DNA of 64,000 bases from Trujillonella endophytica (lineage in GTDB: Bacteria > Actinomycetota > Actinomycetes > Mycobacteriales > Geodermatophilaceae): positions 1,178,001 to 1,242,000 of the forward strand of contig NZ_JABGCI010000001.1 of the NCBI RefSeq assembly GCF_019799905.1, read 5' to 3'. Shown here in pieces: positions 22,967 to 31,737 of this stretch. Each line of letters opens with the position of its first letter. Within the stretch, counting starts at the first letter, position 1. The position numbers and the translations under genes are program-made. Below the pieces are notes generated by a model. That model searched no databases and had not been told where the DNA came from. It saw nothing but the letters and a program-made list of their open reading frames with translations.

Positions 22967-23824
22967 TCAGGAGGCCGCGCTGTGCCGGCCGGCGGGGACG
23001 CGCCGGCCGGTCCGCGACGCCGCCACCAGGCCCCCGGCGACCGTGAGGGCGACCAGGCCCCCCGTGAGGACCAGCGGCAGCGGCGAGGTCTCGTCCACGC
23101 CGCCCGCCCCGGCCTCCACGCCGCCCGCGGGGACGGCGGACACGCCCGCGGCGTCCAGGACCGGCTCGACCGTGAGTCCTCCACCCGGGGCGTCGAGGAC
23201 GAACACGCTGAACACCGAGCCGGCCGTCAGGTCGAGGGGCAGTTCGGTCGGCGTCCCCTGCACCGTGACCGCGAGGCGTGCCGTGCCGCCCGGTACGGAG
23301 ACGTACTCGCCGGTCTCGGCGAAGGCCAGGCCGCTGGCCAGCGGGGTGCTCCCGGCCGTGGCGTCGAGGCTGGCAGCCGTCGCCGCGGCCGCGACGACCC
23401 GGACCCGCGCCTGGCCGCTCGCCGGCAGGGTGAGGTCGTCCTCGAGCACCTCCAGGCCCAGGTCGGCGAAGGCGCCCACTCCGGCGACCGTGCGCGCGGT
23501 GTCGGACCCGACCTCCACGGTGGTGGACAGCACCGGAGGAGCCTCGGGATCGGCTCCCGCCTCCCGCATGCTGACCGCGTAGACGCCGGGGGGAACGACC
23601 TGGTAGTCGCTGATCGTCCCGTAGCCGACGCCGGGCACGGTGAGCAGCGCGGTCCCGTCCCCGGGATCGGAGACCGAGTCGACGTACACGTCCACGGCGG
23701 GCGTGTCCGGGGACAGGTGGGCCAGGCGCAGCAGCCCCGTCTCGGCAGCCTGGGCGCCGCTGAGCGGCAGGGCCGCGGAGAACGCCGCGAGCGACGCGAC
23801 GACGAAGGCGCGGGTGATCCGCAC
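22967..23824 (-). CDS. DUF4397 secreted, membrane-tethered surface protein
   Basis: 285 residues. Signal peptide (about 1-27, ending GAQAAE), two DUF4397-like beta domains (LLRLAHLSPDTPAVDVYVD at the start of the first), a Gly/Ala linker and a C-terminal membrane helix (about 250-270) followed by a basic tail. This wall-sorting layout suits the sortase encoded just downstream, yet no clear LPxTG or LAxTG pentapeptide precedes the helix; the nearest sequence is PLPLVLTGG. GGGGGAA precedes the GTG start. The DUF4397/sortase pairing is common in actinobacteria; the ligand is unknown. Confidence 0.8.
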   Translation of the reverse strand: MRITRAFVVASLAAFSAALPLSGAQAAETGLLRLAHLSPDTPAVDVYVDSVSDPGDGTALLTVPGVGYGTISDYQVVPPGVYAVSMREAGADPEAPPVLSTTVEVGSDTARTVAGVGAFADLGLEVLEDDLTLPASGQARVRVVAAAATAASLDATAGSTPLASGLAFAETGEYVSVPGGTARLAVTVQGTPTELPLDLTAGSVFSVFVLDAPGGGLTVEPVLDAAGVSAVPAGGVEAGAGGVDETSPLPLVLTGGLVALTVAGGLVAASRTGRRVPAGRHSAAS

Positions 23825-23934
23825 GATGAGTTCCCCCTGGTGGTGGTTCCGGCCCCCGTGGCCGCAGCGGTGCACCGGCGCCCGCTGCCCACGCCTACGT
23901 GTACCCGCCCTCGGGCGCCTCTGCCCGGTGACGG

Positions 23935-24939
23935 TCAGGGGGTGGCCGCGCTGACGACCGCGTCCGGGCCCGGCACGTAGTCGAACGCGATGAGGACGCC
24001 GTCCCCGGTGACCTCCACGACGTCCGGGGCGAACGGCGGCAGCTGGGCGTCCAGCCAGGCGACCAGGCGCTGGGTCGTCGCCCCGTCGGCCGGCACCGGC
24101 GTGCCGCCCACCGCGTCGACCACGACGCGGCGGGCGGGCGCCGCCCCCGGCTCCTCGCCCGGGAGCGCGGGGAAGGCCCACAGACCCACGCCCTCCCGTG
24201 CGGTCAGCGCGGCGACGAGCGACAGGAGGCGGGGGTCCACGTCGGCGGCGGCGAGGACCGCGCGGGCGTCGTCCTCGGCGCGGGTGGTCGGGTTGGCGAG
24301 CACGGCCGCGGCCAGGGTCTCGCGCCGGGCCCGCTGCTCGTCGGTCGGGTCGACCGGCGCCGGGTCGACCAGCAGGAGCGGCGCGGCGCCACCCCCGGGC
24401 TCGAAGCGGGCCAGCACCCGGCTGCCCGGCGGCGGGCTCCCGACCACGGCCAGTGCCGGGCTCCCGGGGTCCCCACCCTCGGCGGGCGACTGCGGCAGGG
24501 CCGCGGCGTCAACCCCGGCCCGCAGCAGCGCGTCCCGCAGCTCCGGCGGCGCCGCGACGGTGCCGCCGTCGGGCAGCTGCGAGGTCATCCAGTCGACGAG
24601 GGCGGCCGGCGCACCGGCGGGTTGCGGGGCGGTCGATCCGACGATGCCGGGGGAGGCGCCGTCGTCGCCGTGCACGAGCCCGACCGCGAGCACGGCCCCG
24701 ACCGCGAGGAGCGCCGCGACGAGGGCGAGCCATCGCCCGCGGCGCCCGGCGGGACCCGGCCCGCGCCGGCGGCGGTGAGTGGCCCGGCGCCCGGCGGGCG
24801 CGGCGGGCGCGGCGGGTGGCGGGCCCGGGGGAGCCGCGACCGCCAGGGCCGGGACGTCCTCGGGAGCCGCGTGCCGGGGGCCGCCCTGGCGGGCGGGCGC
24901 CTGTGGCGGCCCCGGGTCGGTCTCGGAGGGGTCGTGCAC
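23935..24939 (-). CDS. Unrecognised single-pass membrane protein
   Basis: 334 residues. A Pro/Ala/Arg-rich cytoplasmic N-terminus (about 1-70), one membrane helix (about 71-91), and a large extracytoplasmic part with an Ala/Leu-rich helical region and a C-terminal beta segment (DVVEVTGDGVLIAFDYVPG). Repeated phrases such as LVDWMTSQLPDGGTVAAP and LVAWLDAQLPPFAPDVVEV suggest two related subdomains. No catalytic motif is seen. The start is the GTG with GGAGGA 6 nt upstream. It is 110 bp from the DUF4397 gene and may be expressed with it. Confidence 0.65.
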   Translation of the reverse strand: MHDPSETDPGPPQAPARQGGPRHAAPEDVPALAVAAPPGPPPAAPAAPAGRRATHRRRRGPGPAGRRGRWLALVAALLAVGAVLAVGLVHGDDGASPGIVGSTAPQPAGAPAALVDWMTSQLPDGGTVAAPPELRDALLRAGVDAAALPQSPAEGGDPGSPALAVVGSPPPGSRVLARFEPGGGAAPLLLVDPAPVDPTDEQRARRETLAAAVLANPTTRAEDDARAVLAAADVDPRLLSLVAALTAREGVGLWAFPALPGEEPGAAPARRVVVDAVGGTPVPADGATTQRLVAWLDAQLPPFAPDVVEVTGDGVLIAFDYVPGPDAVVSAATP

Positions 24940-24986
24940 GGTTCCTCCGTACCGCACCGGACCCGTCGGGGCGCGGTGGAGTGGGT

Positions 24987-25002
24987 GACCGGGAGCCCGG
25001 TC
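24987..25002 (-). terminator. Short hairpin after the DivIVA-like gene
   Basis: GACCGG-GAGC-CCGGTC, a perfect 6-bp stem 13 nt beyond the stop of the minus-strand coiled-coil gene. No T-tract, so the terminator call is tentative. Confidence 0.35.
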
Positions 25003-25014
25003 AGCGGGAGCGGA

Positions 25015-26340
25015 TCAGCGGCGGACGGCGGCCTCGGTGTCGGTGGCGGGAGTGCGGTCGTCGGGGGCGGTCCGGTTCTCGGGGCCGCGCTGCTCCGCCT
25101 GGGTGGCGGACTCGGCCGGGGTGTCGGCGGAGACGGCCGGCTGGATCAGGGTCGGCGGGTCGACGCGGCGCGCCCCGGTCGCCTCGCCGCCGTCCGGGCG
25201 GACGACCTGCTGCGGCGAGGTGACCGGCCGGATGACCTGCGTCTGCGAGGCCGGCGGCGTGCTCGTCTGGCCGCCGGAGACGGTCTGCATGGCGACCTGC
25301 GTGGTGGGGCCCTGCGGGCGGACGGCCTGCTGCGGCCCGGTCTCGGTGCGGTGGGCGCCGCGCTGGACGGCCGGCTGGGTCGGCGGCGTGGACGGCCGGA
25401 CGGGCTGGCGGGCCGCGGCGGTCTCCCCGGCTCCGGTGACCGGCTCGGCGGACGGGCCCGCGGGCGCCGGGCGGGCGCCCTGCCGCTCGTCCTGGGAGCG
25501 GACCTGCTGCTGTCCCTGGGGCACCGGCGGAGCCGCGGGGCGGTCGCCGAGGTCGGGGAGCGCGCCGAGGATGCGGCGGGCCTCGAGCAGGCGGCCGGTC
25601 AGCTCGTCGCGCACGCTGCGGATCGCCTGGGCGGCGGCCTCCGCCTCGCCGACGAGCCGGGCGGCGTGCTGCTCGGCGAGTGCCACGCGCTGGTGCGCGG
25701 CCTGGGTGGACGCGCGGTCGCGCTCCTCCTCGAGGCGGGCCGCCTCCGCCCGCCGGGTGCGCTGGGCGATCTCGAAGTCCTCCTCCACCTTGGCACGGCG
25801 GGCCTGGGACTCGGCGTCGAGCCGGGCGACCTTGTCCTGCGCCTTGGCGACCAGCTCGTCGGCGCGGATCTGCGCCTTGCTGGAGATCTGCTCGGCGCTC
25901 TGGCGCGCCTCGGCGAGCATGCGCTCGACCTCCGCCTGCCCGGCGGCGTGGCGCTCGGCCATCGCCCGCTCCTCGGCAGCGGTGTGCTCGAGCAGCGCCT
26001 GCGCCTCCTGCTGGGCGGCCTGCCGGATCTCCGCGGCCTCCTCCTCGGCCAGCCGCAGCATGTGCGAGATGCGCTCGCTCATGTTCTCGAACGTGGGGGG
26101 CCCGGCGTTGGCGGCCTTGCGGCGCAGCTGGTCGATCTCCGCGTGCATGGCCGACAGCTGGCCGATGAGGTCGTTCGAGCGGGCCGCCGCGGCGTCGCGG
26201 TCGGCGAGGGCGACGCGGATGTCGGCCTCGAGCCGCTCGATCGTCTCCGCCACCTGGTGGCGGTCGAAGCCCCGCAGGACCACGTCGAACGAGTGCTGTG
26301 CCTCGCGCATCGGGACCAGGTCGCGACGGGGATCGGTCAT
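25015..26340 (-). CDS. DivIVA-domain coiled-coil protein
   Basis: 441 residues. The N-terminal SFDVVLRGFDRHQVAETIERLE (about 17-38) is the DivIVA-type membrane-curvature and oligomerisation motif. It is followed by a long coiled coil (about 40-255) rich in Ala, Glu, Gln and Arg. The last 180 residues are a disordered Pro/Gln/Thr tail. It is probably a polar or septal scaffold in growth or division, related to actinobacterial proteins often misannotated as cellulose-binding. Start ATG with GAGGA about 9 nt upstream; a -10-like TATCGT lies about 70 bp upstream. Confidence 0.8.
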   Translation of the reverse strand: MTDPRRDLVPMREAQHSFDVVLRGFDRHQVAETIERLEADIRVALADRDAAAARSNDLIGQLSAMHAEIDQLRRKAANAGPPTFENMSERISHMLRLAEEEAAEIRQAAQQEAQALLEHTAAEERAMAERHAAGQAEVERMLAEARQSAEQISSKAQIRADELVAKAQDKVARLDAESQARRAKVEEDFEIAQRTRRAEAARLEEERDRASTQAAHQRVALAEQHAARLVGEAEAAAQAIRSVRDELTGRLLEARRILGALPDLGDRPAAPPVPQGQQQVRSQDERQGARPAPAGPSAEPVTGAGETAAARQPVRPSTPPTQPAVQRGAHRTETGPQQAVRPQGPTTQVAMQTVSGGQTSTPPASQTQVIRPVTSPQQVVRPDGGEATGARRVDPPTLIQPAVSADTPAESATQAEQRGPENRTAPDDRTPATDTEAAVRR

Positions 26341-26423
26341 GCGGTCATCCTCGCAGAGTCGGCGGCTCATCGGCGTGTCGGTCGGTGGTCCGGGACCGGC
26401 CCGGTACCCCGACGATAGAACGC

Positions 26424-26472
26424 GGTCCTGGCAGGGGAGGTGCCCGAGCGCGCGCCTCCCCTGCCAGGGACC
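26424..26472 (-). terminator. Strong terminator hairpin after ccr
   Basis: GGTCCTGGCAGGGGAGG pairs with CCTCCCCTGCCAGGGACC across a GC-rich loop, giving a stem of about 20 bp with one bulged C and one mismatch. It lies 5 nt past the ccr stop, in the 137-bp gap before the DivIVA-like gene, and should insulate the two. Confidence 0.8.
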
Positions 26473-26477
26473 CCCCG

Positions 26478-27809
26478 TCAGATGCCCCGGAACCGGTTGA
26501 TGGCGGTGAGGTGCTTCTCGCGCTTGGCCTGGTCGCGGACGCCCAGGCCCTCCTCGGGGGCCAGGGTGAGGACGCCGACCTTGCCCTGGTGGGCGTTGCG
26601 GTGGACGTCGAGGGCGGCCTGGCCGACCTCGTCCATGGGGTAGACCTTCGACAGCGTGGGGTGGATGAGGCCCTTGTCGATGAGCCGGTTGGCCTCCCAC
26701 GCCTCCTTGTAGTTGGCGAAGTGCGAGCTCAGGATCTTCTTGAGGTTCATCCACAGGTAGCGGTTGTCGTACTGGTGCATGTAGCCGCTGGTGGAGGCGC
26801 AGGTGACGATCGTGCCGCCCTTCTTGGCGACGTAGACACTGGCGCCGAAGGTCTCCCGTCCGGGGTGCTCGAAGACGATGTCGACGTCCTCACCGCCGGT
26901 CAGCTCGCGGATCTTCTTGCCCAGGCGCTGCCACTCCTTGGGGTCCTGGGTGTTCTCGTCCTTCCAGAACCGGTAGCCCTCGGCGGAGCGGTCGATGATC
27001 AGCTCCGCGCCCATCCGGCGGACGATCTCGGCCTTCTCCGGGCTCGACACCACGCAGACGGGGATGGCGCCGCCGTTGAGCGCCATCTGCGTGGCGTAGG
27101 AGCCCAGCCCACCGGAGGCGCCCCAGATCAGCACGGTGTCGCCCTGCTTCATGTTCGCCCCGTTGCGGCTGACCAGCTGCCGGTAGGCGGTGGAGTTCAC
27201 CAGCCCCGGTGCGGCCGCCTCCTCCCAGGACAGGTGACCGGGCTTGGGCATCAGCTGGTTGCTCTTCACCAGGGCCAGCTCGGCGAGGCCACCGAAGTTG
27301 GTCTCGAAGCCCCAGATGCGCTGCTGGGGGTCCATCATCGTGTCGTCGTGGCCGGCCGGGTCCTCGAGCTCGACCGACAGGCAGTGCGCGACGACCTCGT
27401 CACCGGGCTTCCACTTGTTGACCCCGGGGCCCACGCGCAGCACGACGCCGGCCAGGTCGGACCCGACGACGTGGTAGGGCAGGTCGTGCCGCTTGGTCAG
27501 CTCCGACACCCGGCCGTAGCGCTCGAGGAACCCGAAGGTCGAGACCGGCTCGAAGATCGACGTCCACACGGTGTTGTAGTTCACCGAGGACGCCATCACC
27601 GCGACGATCGCCTCGCCGGGGCCCAGCTCCGGCGTCGCCACCTCGTCCACGTGCAGCGACTTGCGCGGGTCCTTGTCGCGGGTGGCCAGACCCTCGAACA
27701 TCGTCTGCTCGTCCTTGCGGACGACGACCGCCCGGTAGGACCCCGGTACTCCCAGCCCCCCGATGTCGGCCAGCTGGTCGGCGAGGATGGCGTCCCTGAT
27801 CTCGTCCAC
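26478..27809 (-). CDS. ccr: Crotonyl-CoA carboxylase/reductase
   Basis: 443 residues. Reductively carboxylates crotonyl-CoA with NADPH and CO2 to (2S)-ethylmalonyl-CoA, the defining step of the ethylmalonyl-CoA pathway and a source of extender units. MDR fold with the nucleotide-binding motif GASGGLGSYAT (230-240). The CO2-pocket residues known from Kitasatospora Ccr are all present at a constant offset of two: Asn79, Phe168, Glu169 and His363. This supports a true carboxylase rather than a simple enoyl reductase. The GTG start has GGGAGA upstream. The shared GTTAC-N6-GTAAC operator lies 43 bp before it. Confidence 0.95.
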   Translation of the reverse strand: MDEIRDAILADQLADIGGLGVPGSYRAVVVRKDEQTMFEGLATRDKDPRKSLHVDEVATPELGPGEAIVAVMASSVNYNTVWTSIFEPVSTFGFLERYGRVSELTKRHDLPYHVVGSDLAGVVLRVGPGVNKWKPGDEVVAHCLSVELEDPAGHDDTMMDPQQRIWGFETNFGGLAELALVKSNQLMPKPGHLSWEEAAAPGLVNSTAYRQLVSRNGANMKQGDTVLIWGASGGLGSYATQMALNGGAIPVCVVSSPEKAEIVRRMGAELIIDRSAEGYRFWKDENTQDPKEWQRLGKKIRELTGGEDVDIVFEHPGRETFGASVYVAKKGGTIVTCASTSGYMHQYDNRYLWMNLKKILSSHFANYKEAWEANRLIDKGLIHPTLSKVYPMDEVGQAALDVHRNAHQGKVGVLTLAPEEGLGVRDQAKREKHLTAINRFRGI

Positions 27810-27851
27810 GGTGTCTCCCGGGTCTTCGTCGGCTCGGAGGGCGGGGCATAT

Positions 27852-27867
27852 GTTACTGACGGGTAGT
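27852..27867. promoter_or_regulatory. Palindromic operator, ccr promoter
   Basis: GTTACTGACGGGTAGT on the plus strand: half-site GTTAC, spacer TGACGG, half-site GTAGT (one or two mismatches). A minus-strand -10 candidate TAACAT overlaps its edge, about 40 bp before the ccr GTG. Same family as the sites before meaA, the dehydrogenase and etfB. Confidence 0.6.
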
Positions 27868-27933
27868 GAGCTCGGCGACAGCAGCGGGGGCGACGTGGGT
27901 CACTCCCGTGGCCGCCCGGGGACCGGCGCTGCC

Positions 27934-27939
27934 TAGGCT
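27934..27939 (+). promoter_or_regulatory. -10 box of the PhyH gene
   Basis: TAGGCT exactly 6 nt before the GTG start; the leaderless pattern. Confidence 0.5.
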
Positions 27940-27945
27940 GCCGCC

Positions 27946-28755
27946 GTGGACACGGGTCCGGTGAGCCAGGAGCAGGTCGACGCGTTCGCGCGCGACGGCG
28001 TCGTCTGCGTCCGGAGCGCGTTCGACCCCGGGGAGGTCCGGCGCGCGGAGCGGGCGATCGAGGAGGTGCTGGGCCGGCCCAGCGGCCTGGCGCTGACGGC
28101 GAGCCGGCCGGAGGACCCGGGCCGCTTCGTCGAGGACTTCTGCCGGTGGGGCGACGTCCCCGACATCGCCGAGCTCGCGCTGCGCTCGCGGGTCCCCGAG
28201 ATCGCCGCCGCGCTGCTGCGCACCCCGAGGGTGCGGCTCTACCACGACCACGTGCTGGTCAAGGAGGGCGGCACGGCCCAGCGGACGCCGTGGCACCAGG
28301 ACCAGCCGTACTACGACGTCGACGGCCGCGGCGTCAGCGCGTGGATCCCCGTCGACCCTGTGCCGCTGGCCGGCAGCCTGGAGCTGCTGGCCGGCAGCCA
28401 CGCCGGGCCGTGGCTGATGCCGCGCACCTTCATGACGGGGGAGGCCCGCTGGTTCCCCGAGGGGTCGCTGGCCGAACTGCCCGACGTGGAGGCCGACCGG
28501 TCGGCGCACGACATCCGGGCGTTCGACCTGCAGCCGGGGGACGCGGTCTTCTTCGACTTCCTCACCGTGCACGGGGCGCCCGGGTTCCCGTTCCCGGGAC
28601 GTCGCCGGGTGCTGTCGCTGCGCTACCTGTCCGACGAGGCGCGGCACGCGCCGCGGCCGTGGCGCACGTCGCCGCCCTTCGAGGGGCTGGCCGACGAGCT
28701 GCCCGCCGGCGCGGAGCTGGACCACCCGCTGTTCCCGGTGGTCTGGCCCCGCTGA
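27946..28755 (+). CDS. Phytanoyl-CoA dioxygenase (PhyH) family protein
   Basis: 269 residues, Fe(II)/2-oxoglutarate oxygenase fold. The iron-binding facial triad is visible: His117 and Asp119 in PWHQDQPYY and the distal His in FLTVHGAPG, with the 2-oxoglutarate-binding Arg in RRRVLSLRYLSD. The substrate is not identifiable; PhyH enzymes hydroxylate acyl-CoAs or small natural products. The gene is divergent from ccr and shares its 136-bp promoter region, so the ccr operator could also affect it. Confidence 0.85.
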   Translation: MDTGPVSQEQVDAFARDGVVCVRSAFDPGEVRRAERAIEEVLGRPSGLALTASRPEDPGRFVEDFCRWGDVPDIAELALRSRVPEIAAALLRTPRVRLYHDHVLVKEGGTAQRTPWHQDQPYYDVDGRGVSAWIPVDPVPLAGSLELLAGSHAGPWLMPRTFMTGEARWFPEGSLAELPDVEADRSAHDIRAFDLQPGDAVFFDFLTVHGAPGFPFPGRRRVLSLRYLSDEARHAPRPWRTSPPFEGLADELPAGAELDHPLFPVVWPR

Positions 28756-28782
28756 GCCGGCGGGCGTCGGGGCGTCGCGAGC

Positions 28783-29241
28783 TCAGTGCGCGGCGGGCGT
28801 CCTCGCCGGCTCGACCAGCTCGACCAGCACGCCCCCGGCGTCCTTCGGGTGGATGAAGTTGATCCGGCTGTCGGCGGTCCCGCGCTTGGGGGCGTCGTAG
28901 AGCAGCCGGAGTCCGCGCTCGCGCAGGATCGCGCAGGTGGCGTCGACGTCCTCCACGCGGAAGGCCAGCTGCTGCAGGCCGGGGCCGGAGCGCCCGATGA
29001 ACTTCGCGATGGTCGACTCGGGGGTCAGCGGCGCCAGCAGCTGGATGCGGGTGTCGCCGTCGCCGACGGCGAGCATCGCCTCGCGGACGCCCTGCTCCTC
29101 GTTCGTCTCCTCGTGCACCGAGGTGATGCCGTACGTCTTCTCGTAGAAAGCGATGGCCTCGTCCAGGTCGGGGACGGCGATGCCCACGTGGTCGATGGTC
29201 GTGAACAGGCCCGCGGGCAGGCCGGTCTGCGTGTCGGTCAC
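28783..29241 (-). CDS. mce: Methylmalonyl/ethylmalonyl-CoA epimerase
   Basis: 152 residues (155 if the upstream ATG at 29250 is used). VOC fold with metal ligands typical of the epimerase: [19 protein letters not shown] at the start, [16 protein letters not shown] in the middle and VLVELVEP at the end. It interconverts the C2 epimers of methylmalonyl-CoA and ethylmalonyl-CoA, linking Ccr to the mutase. M. tuberculosis has the equivalent gene (Rv1322A) beside fadA4 in the same order. The GTG start is preferred because AGGA lies 8 nt upstream. Confidence 0.9.
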   Translation of the reverse strand: MTDTQTGLPAGLFTTIDHVGIAVPDLDEAIAFYEKTYGITSVHEETNEEQGVREAMLAVGDGDTRIQLLAPLTPESTIAKFIGRSGPGLQQLAFRVEDVDATCAILRERGLRLLYDAPKRGTADSRINFIHPKDAGGVLVELVEPARTPAAH

Positions 29242-29376
29242 GGGCGGCATCCTGCCGCAGGGCGCCGGGGTCGTCAGGTCGGGGCCGCCGGACCGAGGGG
29301 CGCGGCCCCCGCCGGCACGGGTGTGGCGGAGGCGACAGTGGCCGCCCGCGAGGTCCGCTCGTTGCACCGGGCGTCC

Positions 29377-29382
29377 TATCCT
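29377..29382 (+). promoter_or_regulatory. Possible -10 of the thiolase-meaB unit
   Basis: TATCCT in the 239-bp gap between epimerase and thiolase, about 98 bp before the ATG, identical to the meaA -10 box. A TTGCAC 9 nt upstream is too close to be its -35. The rest of the gap shows no other feature. Confidence 0.35.
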
Positions 29383-29480
29383 GTCCGGCAGCCCACCCGG
29401 TCGCAGGCGGCGCCCACCGTCGCGGCCGGTCCGCACCGACCCGGTCGCCAGCGTCGGCGGCCCGGCACCTGGAGGCCCCC

Positions 29481-30686
29481 ATGAGCCCGTCCACCCAGCC
29501 CCGTTCGGTCATCGTCAGCGGAGCGCGCACCCCCATGGGCCGGCTGCTCGGCTCCCTCAAGGACTTCTCGGCCGCCGACCTCGGTGGCGTCGCCATCAAG
29601 GCCGCCCTGGAGCGGGCCGGCATCACCGGCGACCAGGTCGACTACGTGATCATGGGCCAGGTCATCCAGGCCGGTGCCGGCCAGAACCCGGCCCGCCCGG
29701 CCGCGGTCGCCGCCGGCATCCCCATGTCGGTGCCCTCGCTGACGATCAACAAGGTCTGCCTCTCCGGCCTCAGCGCGATCGCGATGGCCGACCAGCTCAT
29801 CCGTGCCGGGGAGTTCGACGTCGTCGTCGCCGGCGGCATGGAGTCGATGACCCAGGCGCCGCACCTGCTGATGAACGGCCGTACCGGCACGAAGTTCGGG
29901 AACTCGACGCTCGTCGACTCGATGGCCCACGACGGCCTGTCCGACACCTTCGACCAGGTCGCGATGGGCGAGCTGACCGAGAAGGCGAACTCCCGCTACG
30001 ACCTGACCCGCGAGGAGCAGGACGAGTTCGCCGCGGCCAGCCACCAGAAGGCCGCGCGCGCCCACAAGGACGGCATCTTCGCCGAGGCCATCACCCCGGT
30101 CCTGATCCCGCAGCGCAAGGGCGACCCGATCGAGTTCACCGACGACGAGGGCATCCGCCCCGACACCACCGCCGCCAGCCTGGCCAAGCTGAAGCCGGCG
30201 TTCGCGAAGGACGGCACGATCACCGCGGGCACCGCCTCGCAGATCTCCGACGGTGCCTGCGCGGTCGTGGTGATGAGCGCGGCGAAGGCCGCCGAGCTGG
30301 GCATCACGCCGATCGCCGAGATCGGCGCCCACGGAGTCGTCGCCGGCCCGGACGCCACCCTGCAGAGCCAGCCGTCGCGCGCCGTCCAGAAGGCCTGCGA
30401 GCGCGAGGGCATCGACCCCGAGGAGCTCGACCTGGTCGAGTTCAACGAGGCCTTCGCCGCGGTCGCGCTCGTCTCGACCCGCGAGCTGGGCATCGACCCG
30501 GAGAAGGTCAACCCCAACGGCGGTGCGATCGCCCTCGGGCACCCGGTCGGCATGAGCGGTGCCCGCGTCGTCCTCGACGTCGCGCTGGAGCTGCGCCGCC
30601 GTGGCGGCGGTGTCGGCGCCGCCGCGCTGTGCGGCGGCGGCGGGCAGGGCGACGCCCTGATCCTGCACGTGCCCGCGAAGGCGTGA
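29481..30686 (+). CDS. Acetyl-CoA C-acetyltransferase (thiolase)
   Basis: 401 residues, full thiolase fold. Condenses two acetyl-CoA to acetoacetyl-CoA or performs the reverse. The nucleophile is Cys93 in NKVCLSGL; the C-terminal catalytic residues are in [10 protein letters not shown] (His) and [10 protein letters not shown] (Cys). It is close to FadA4 (Rv1323) in both context and motif pattern. GGAGG precedes the ATG. It overlaps meaB by 4 nt, so the two are translationally coupled. It feeds the ethylmalonyl-CoA route or polyhydroxybutyrate synthesis. Confidence 0.94.
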   Translation: MSPSTQPRSVIVSGARTPMGRLLGSLKDFSAADLGGVAIKAALERAGITGDQVDYVIMGQVIQAGAGQNPARPAAVAAGIPMSVPSLTINKVCLSGLSAIAMADQLIRAGEFDVVVAGGMESMTQAPHLLMNGRTGTKFGNSTLVDSMAHDGLSDTFDQVAMGELTEKANSRYDLTREEQDEFAAASHQKAARAHKDGIFAEAITPVLIPQRKGDPIEFTDDEGIRPDTTAASLAKLKPAFAKDGTITAGTASQISDGACAVVVMSAAKAAELGITPIAEIGAHGVVAGPDATLQSQPSRAVQKACEREGIDPEELDLVEFNEAFAAVALVSTRELGIDPEKVNPNGGAIALGHPVGMSGARVVLDVALELRRRGGGVGAAALCGGGGQGDALILHVPAKA

Positions 30687-31714
30687 CGGAGTCCCTCGAG
30701 GGAACCGCGGTCCAGACGCCCGGCCCCGCCGCCCCCTCCGGGCGGCGGGGCCGCCGCGCTGTCGACGTCCCCGCTCTCGTCGCCGCGGCCAGGGAGGGTG
30801 ACCCGCGCAGCGTGGCGCGGCTGGTCTCGCTGGTCGAGGACGCCAGCCCGGCGCTGCGGGAGGTCGCCGCGGCCCTCGCCCCGCACACCGGCCGGGCCCG
30901 CGTCATCGGCCTGACCGGGTCCCCGGGAGTCGGCAAGTCGACGACGACGACGGCGCTGGTGAAGGCGCTGCGGGCCCGGGACCTGCGTGTCGGGGTGCTC
31001 GCGATCGACCCGTCCTCGCCGTTCTCCGGCGGGGCCCTCCTCGGCGACCGCGTGCGGATGCAGGACCACGCCGGCGACCGCGGCGTCTACATCCGCTCGA
31101 TGGCCTCGCGCGGCCACCTGGGCGGGCTGGCCTGGGCCACGCCCCAGGCACTGCGGGTGCTCGACGCCGCGGGGTGCGACGTCGTCCTCGTCGAGACCGT
31201 CGGGGTGGGGCAGTCCGAGCTCGAGATCGCCTCGCTCGCCGACACGACGCTCGTGCTCCTCGCGCCGGGGATGGGCGACGGCATCCAGGCGGCCAAGGCG
31301 GGGATCCTGGAGATCGCCGACGTCTTCGTCGTCAACAAGGCCGACCGGGACGGCGCGGCGCAGACCGTGCGCGACCTGCGGGCGGCGCAGTCGCTGGGTG
31401 GCCGGCACGACGAGGCCGGGTGGTGGCGGCCGCCGATCTGCCGGACGGTCGCCAGCCGGGACGCGGACAACGGCATCGACGAGGTGCTGGAGCAGCTGGA
31501 CCGCCACGCCGGGTGGCTGGCGTCCTCCGGCGAGGGCCGTCGCCGGCGCACCGAGCGGGCGGCGCGGGAGATCGAGGCGATCGCGCTCGCCGGCCTGCGC
31601 GAGCGGCTGGGGGACGTCCGCGGCTCCGCGGCGCTGGAGACCCTCGCGGCGGGGGTGGTGGCGGGGGAGACCGACCCGTTCTCCGCGGCCGACCGGTTGC
31701 TCGCGCAGCTCTGA
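30683..31714 (+). CDS. meaB: MeaB, GTPase chaperone of a B12-dependent mutase
   Basis: 343 residues of the G3E/ArgK family. P-loop GSPGVGKS at 79-86, then the switch region [23 protein letters not shown], Walker B-like [13 protein letters not shown] and the guanine motif NKAD. MeaB guards and reloads acyl-CoA mutases with intact AdoCbl. The partner here is most likely the MeaA mutase 16 kb upstream. The GTG start is chosen from the 4-nt overlap with the thiolase stop; the N-terminal 25 residues are low-complexity. Confidence 0.92.
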   Translation: MTESLEGTAVQTPGPAAPSGRRGRRAVDVPALVAAAREGDPRSVARLVSLVEDASPALREVAAALAPHTGRARVIGLTGSPGVGKSTTTTALVKALRARDLRVGVLAIDPSSPFSGGALLGDRVRMQDHAGDRGVYIRSMASRGHLGGLAWATPQALRVLDAAGCDVVLVETVGVGQSELEIASLADTTLVLLAPGMGDGIQAAKAGILEIADVFVVNKADRDGAAQTVRDLRAAQSLGGRHDEAGWWRPPICRTVASRDADNGIDEVLEQLDRHAGWLASSGEGRRRRTERAAREIEAIALAGLRERLGDVRGSAALETLAAGVVAGETDPFSAADRLLAQL

Positions 31715-31737
31715 CCCGACTCGGCCAGGATGGGCCG

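Noticed and set aside
29362..29382. TTGCAC and TATCCT as a -35/-10 promoter pair before the thiolase
   Set aside because: Only 9 bp separate them, far below the 16-18 bp needed; TATCCT alone is kept as a weak -10 candidate.
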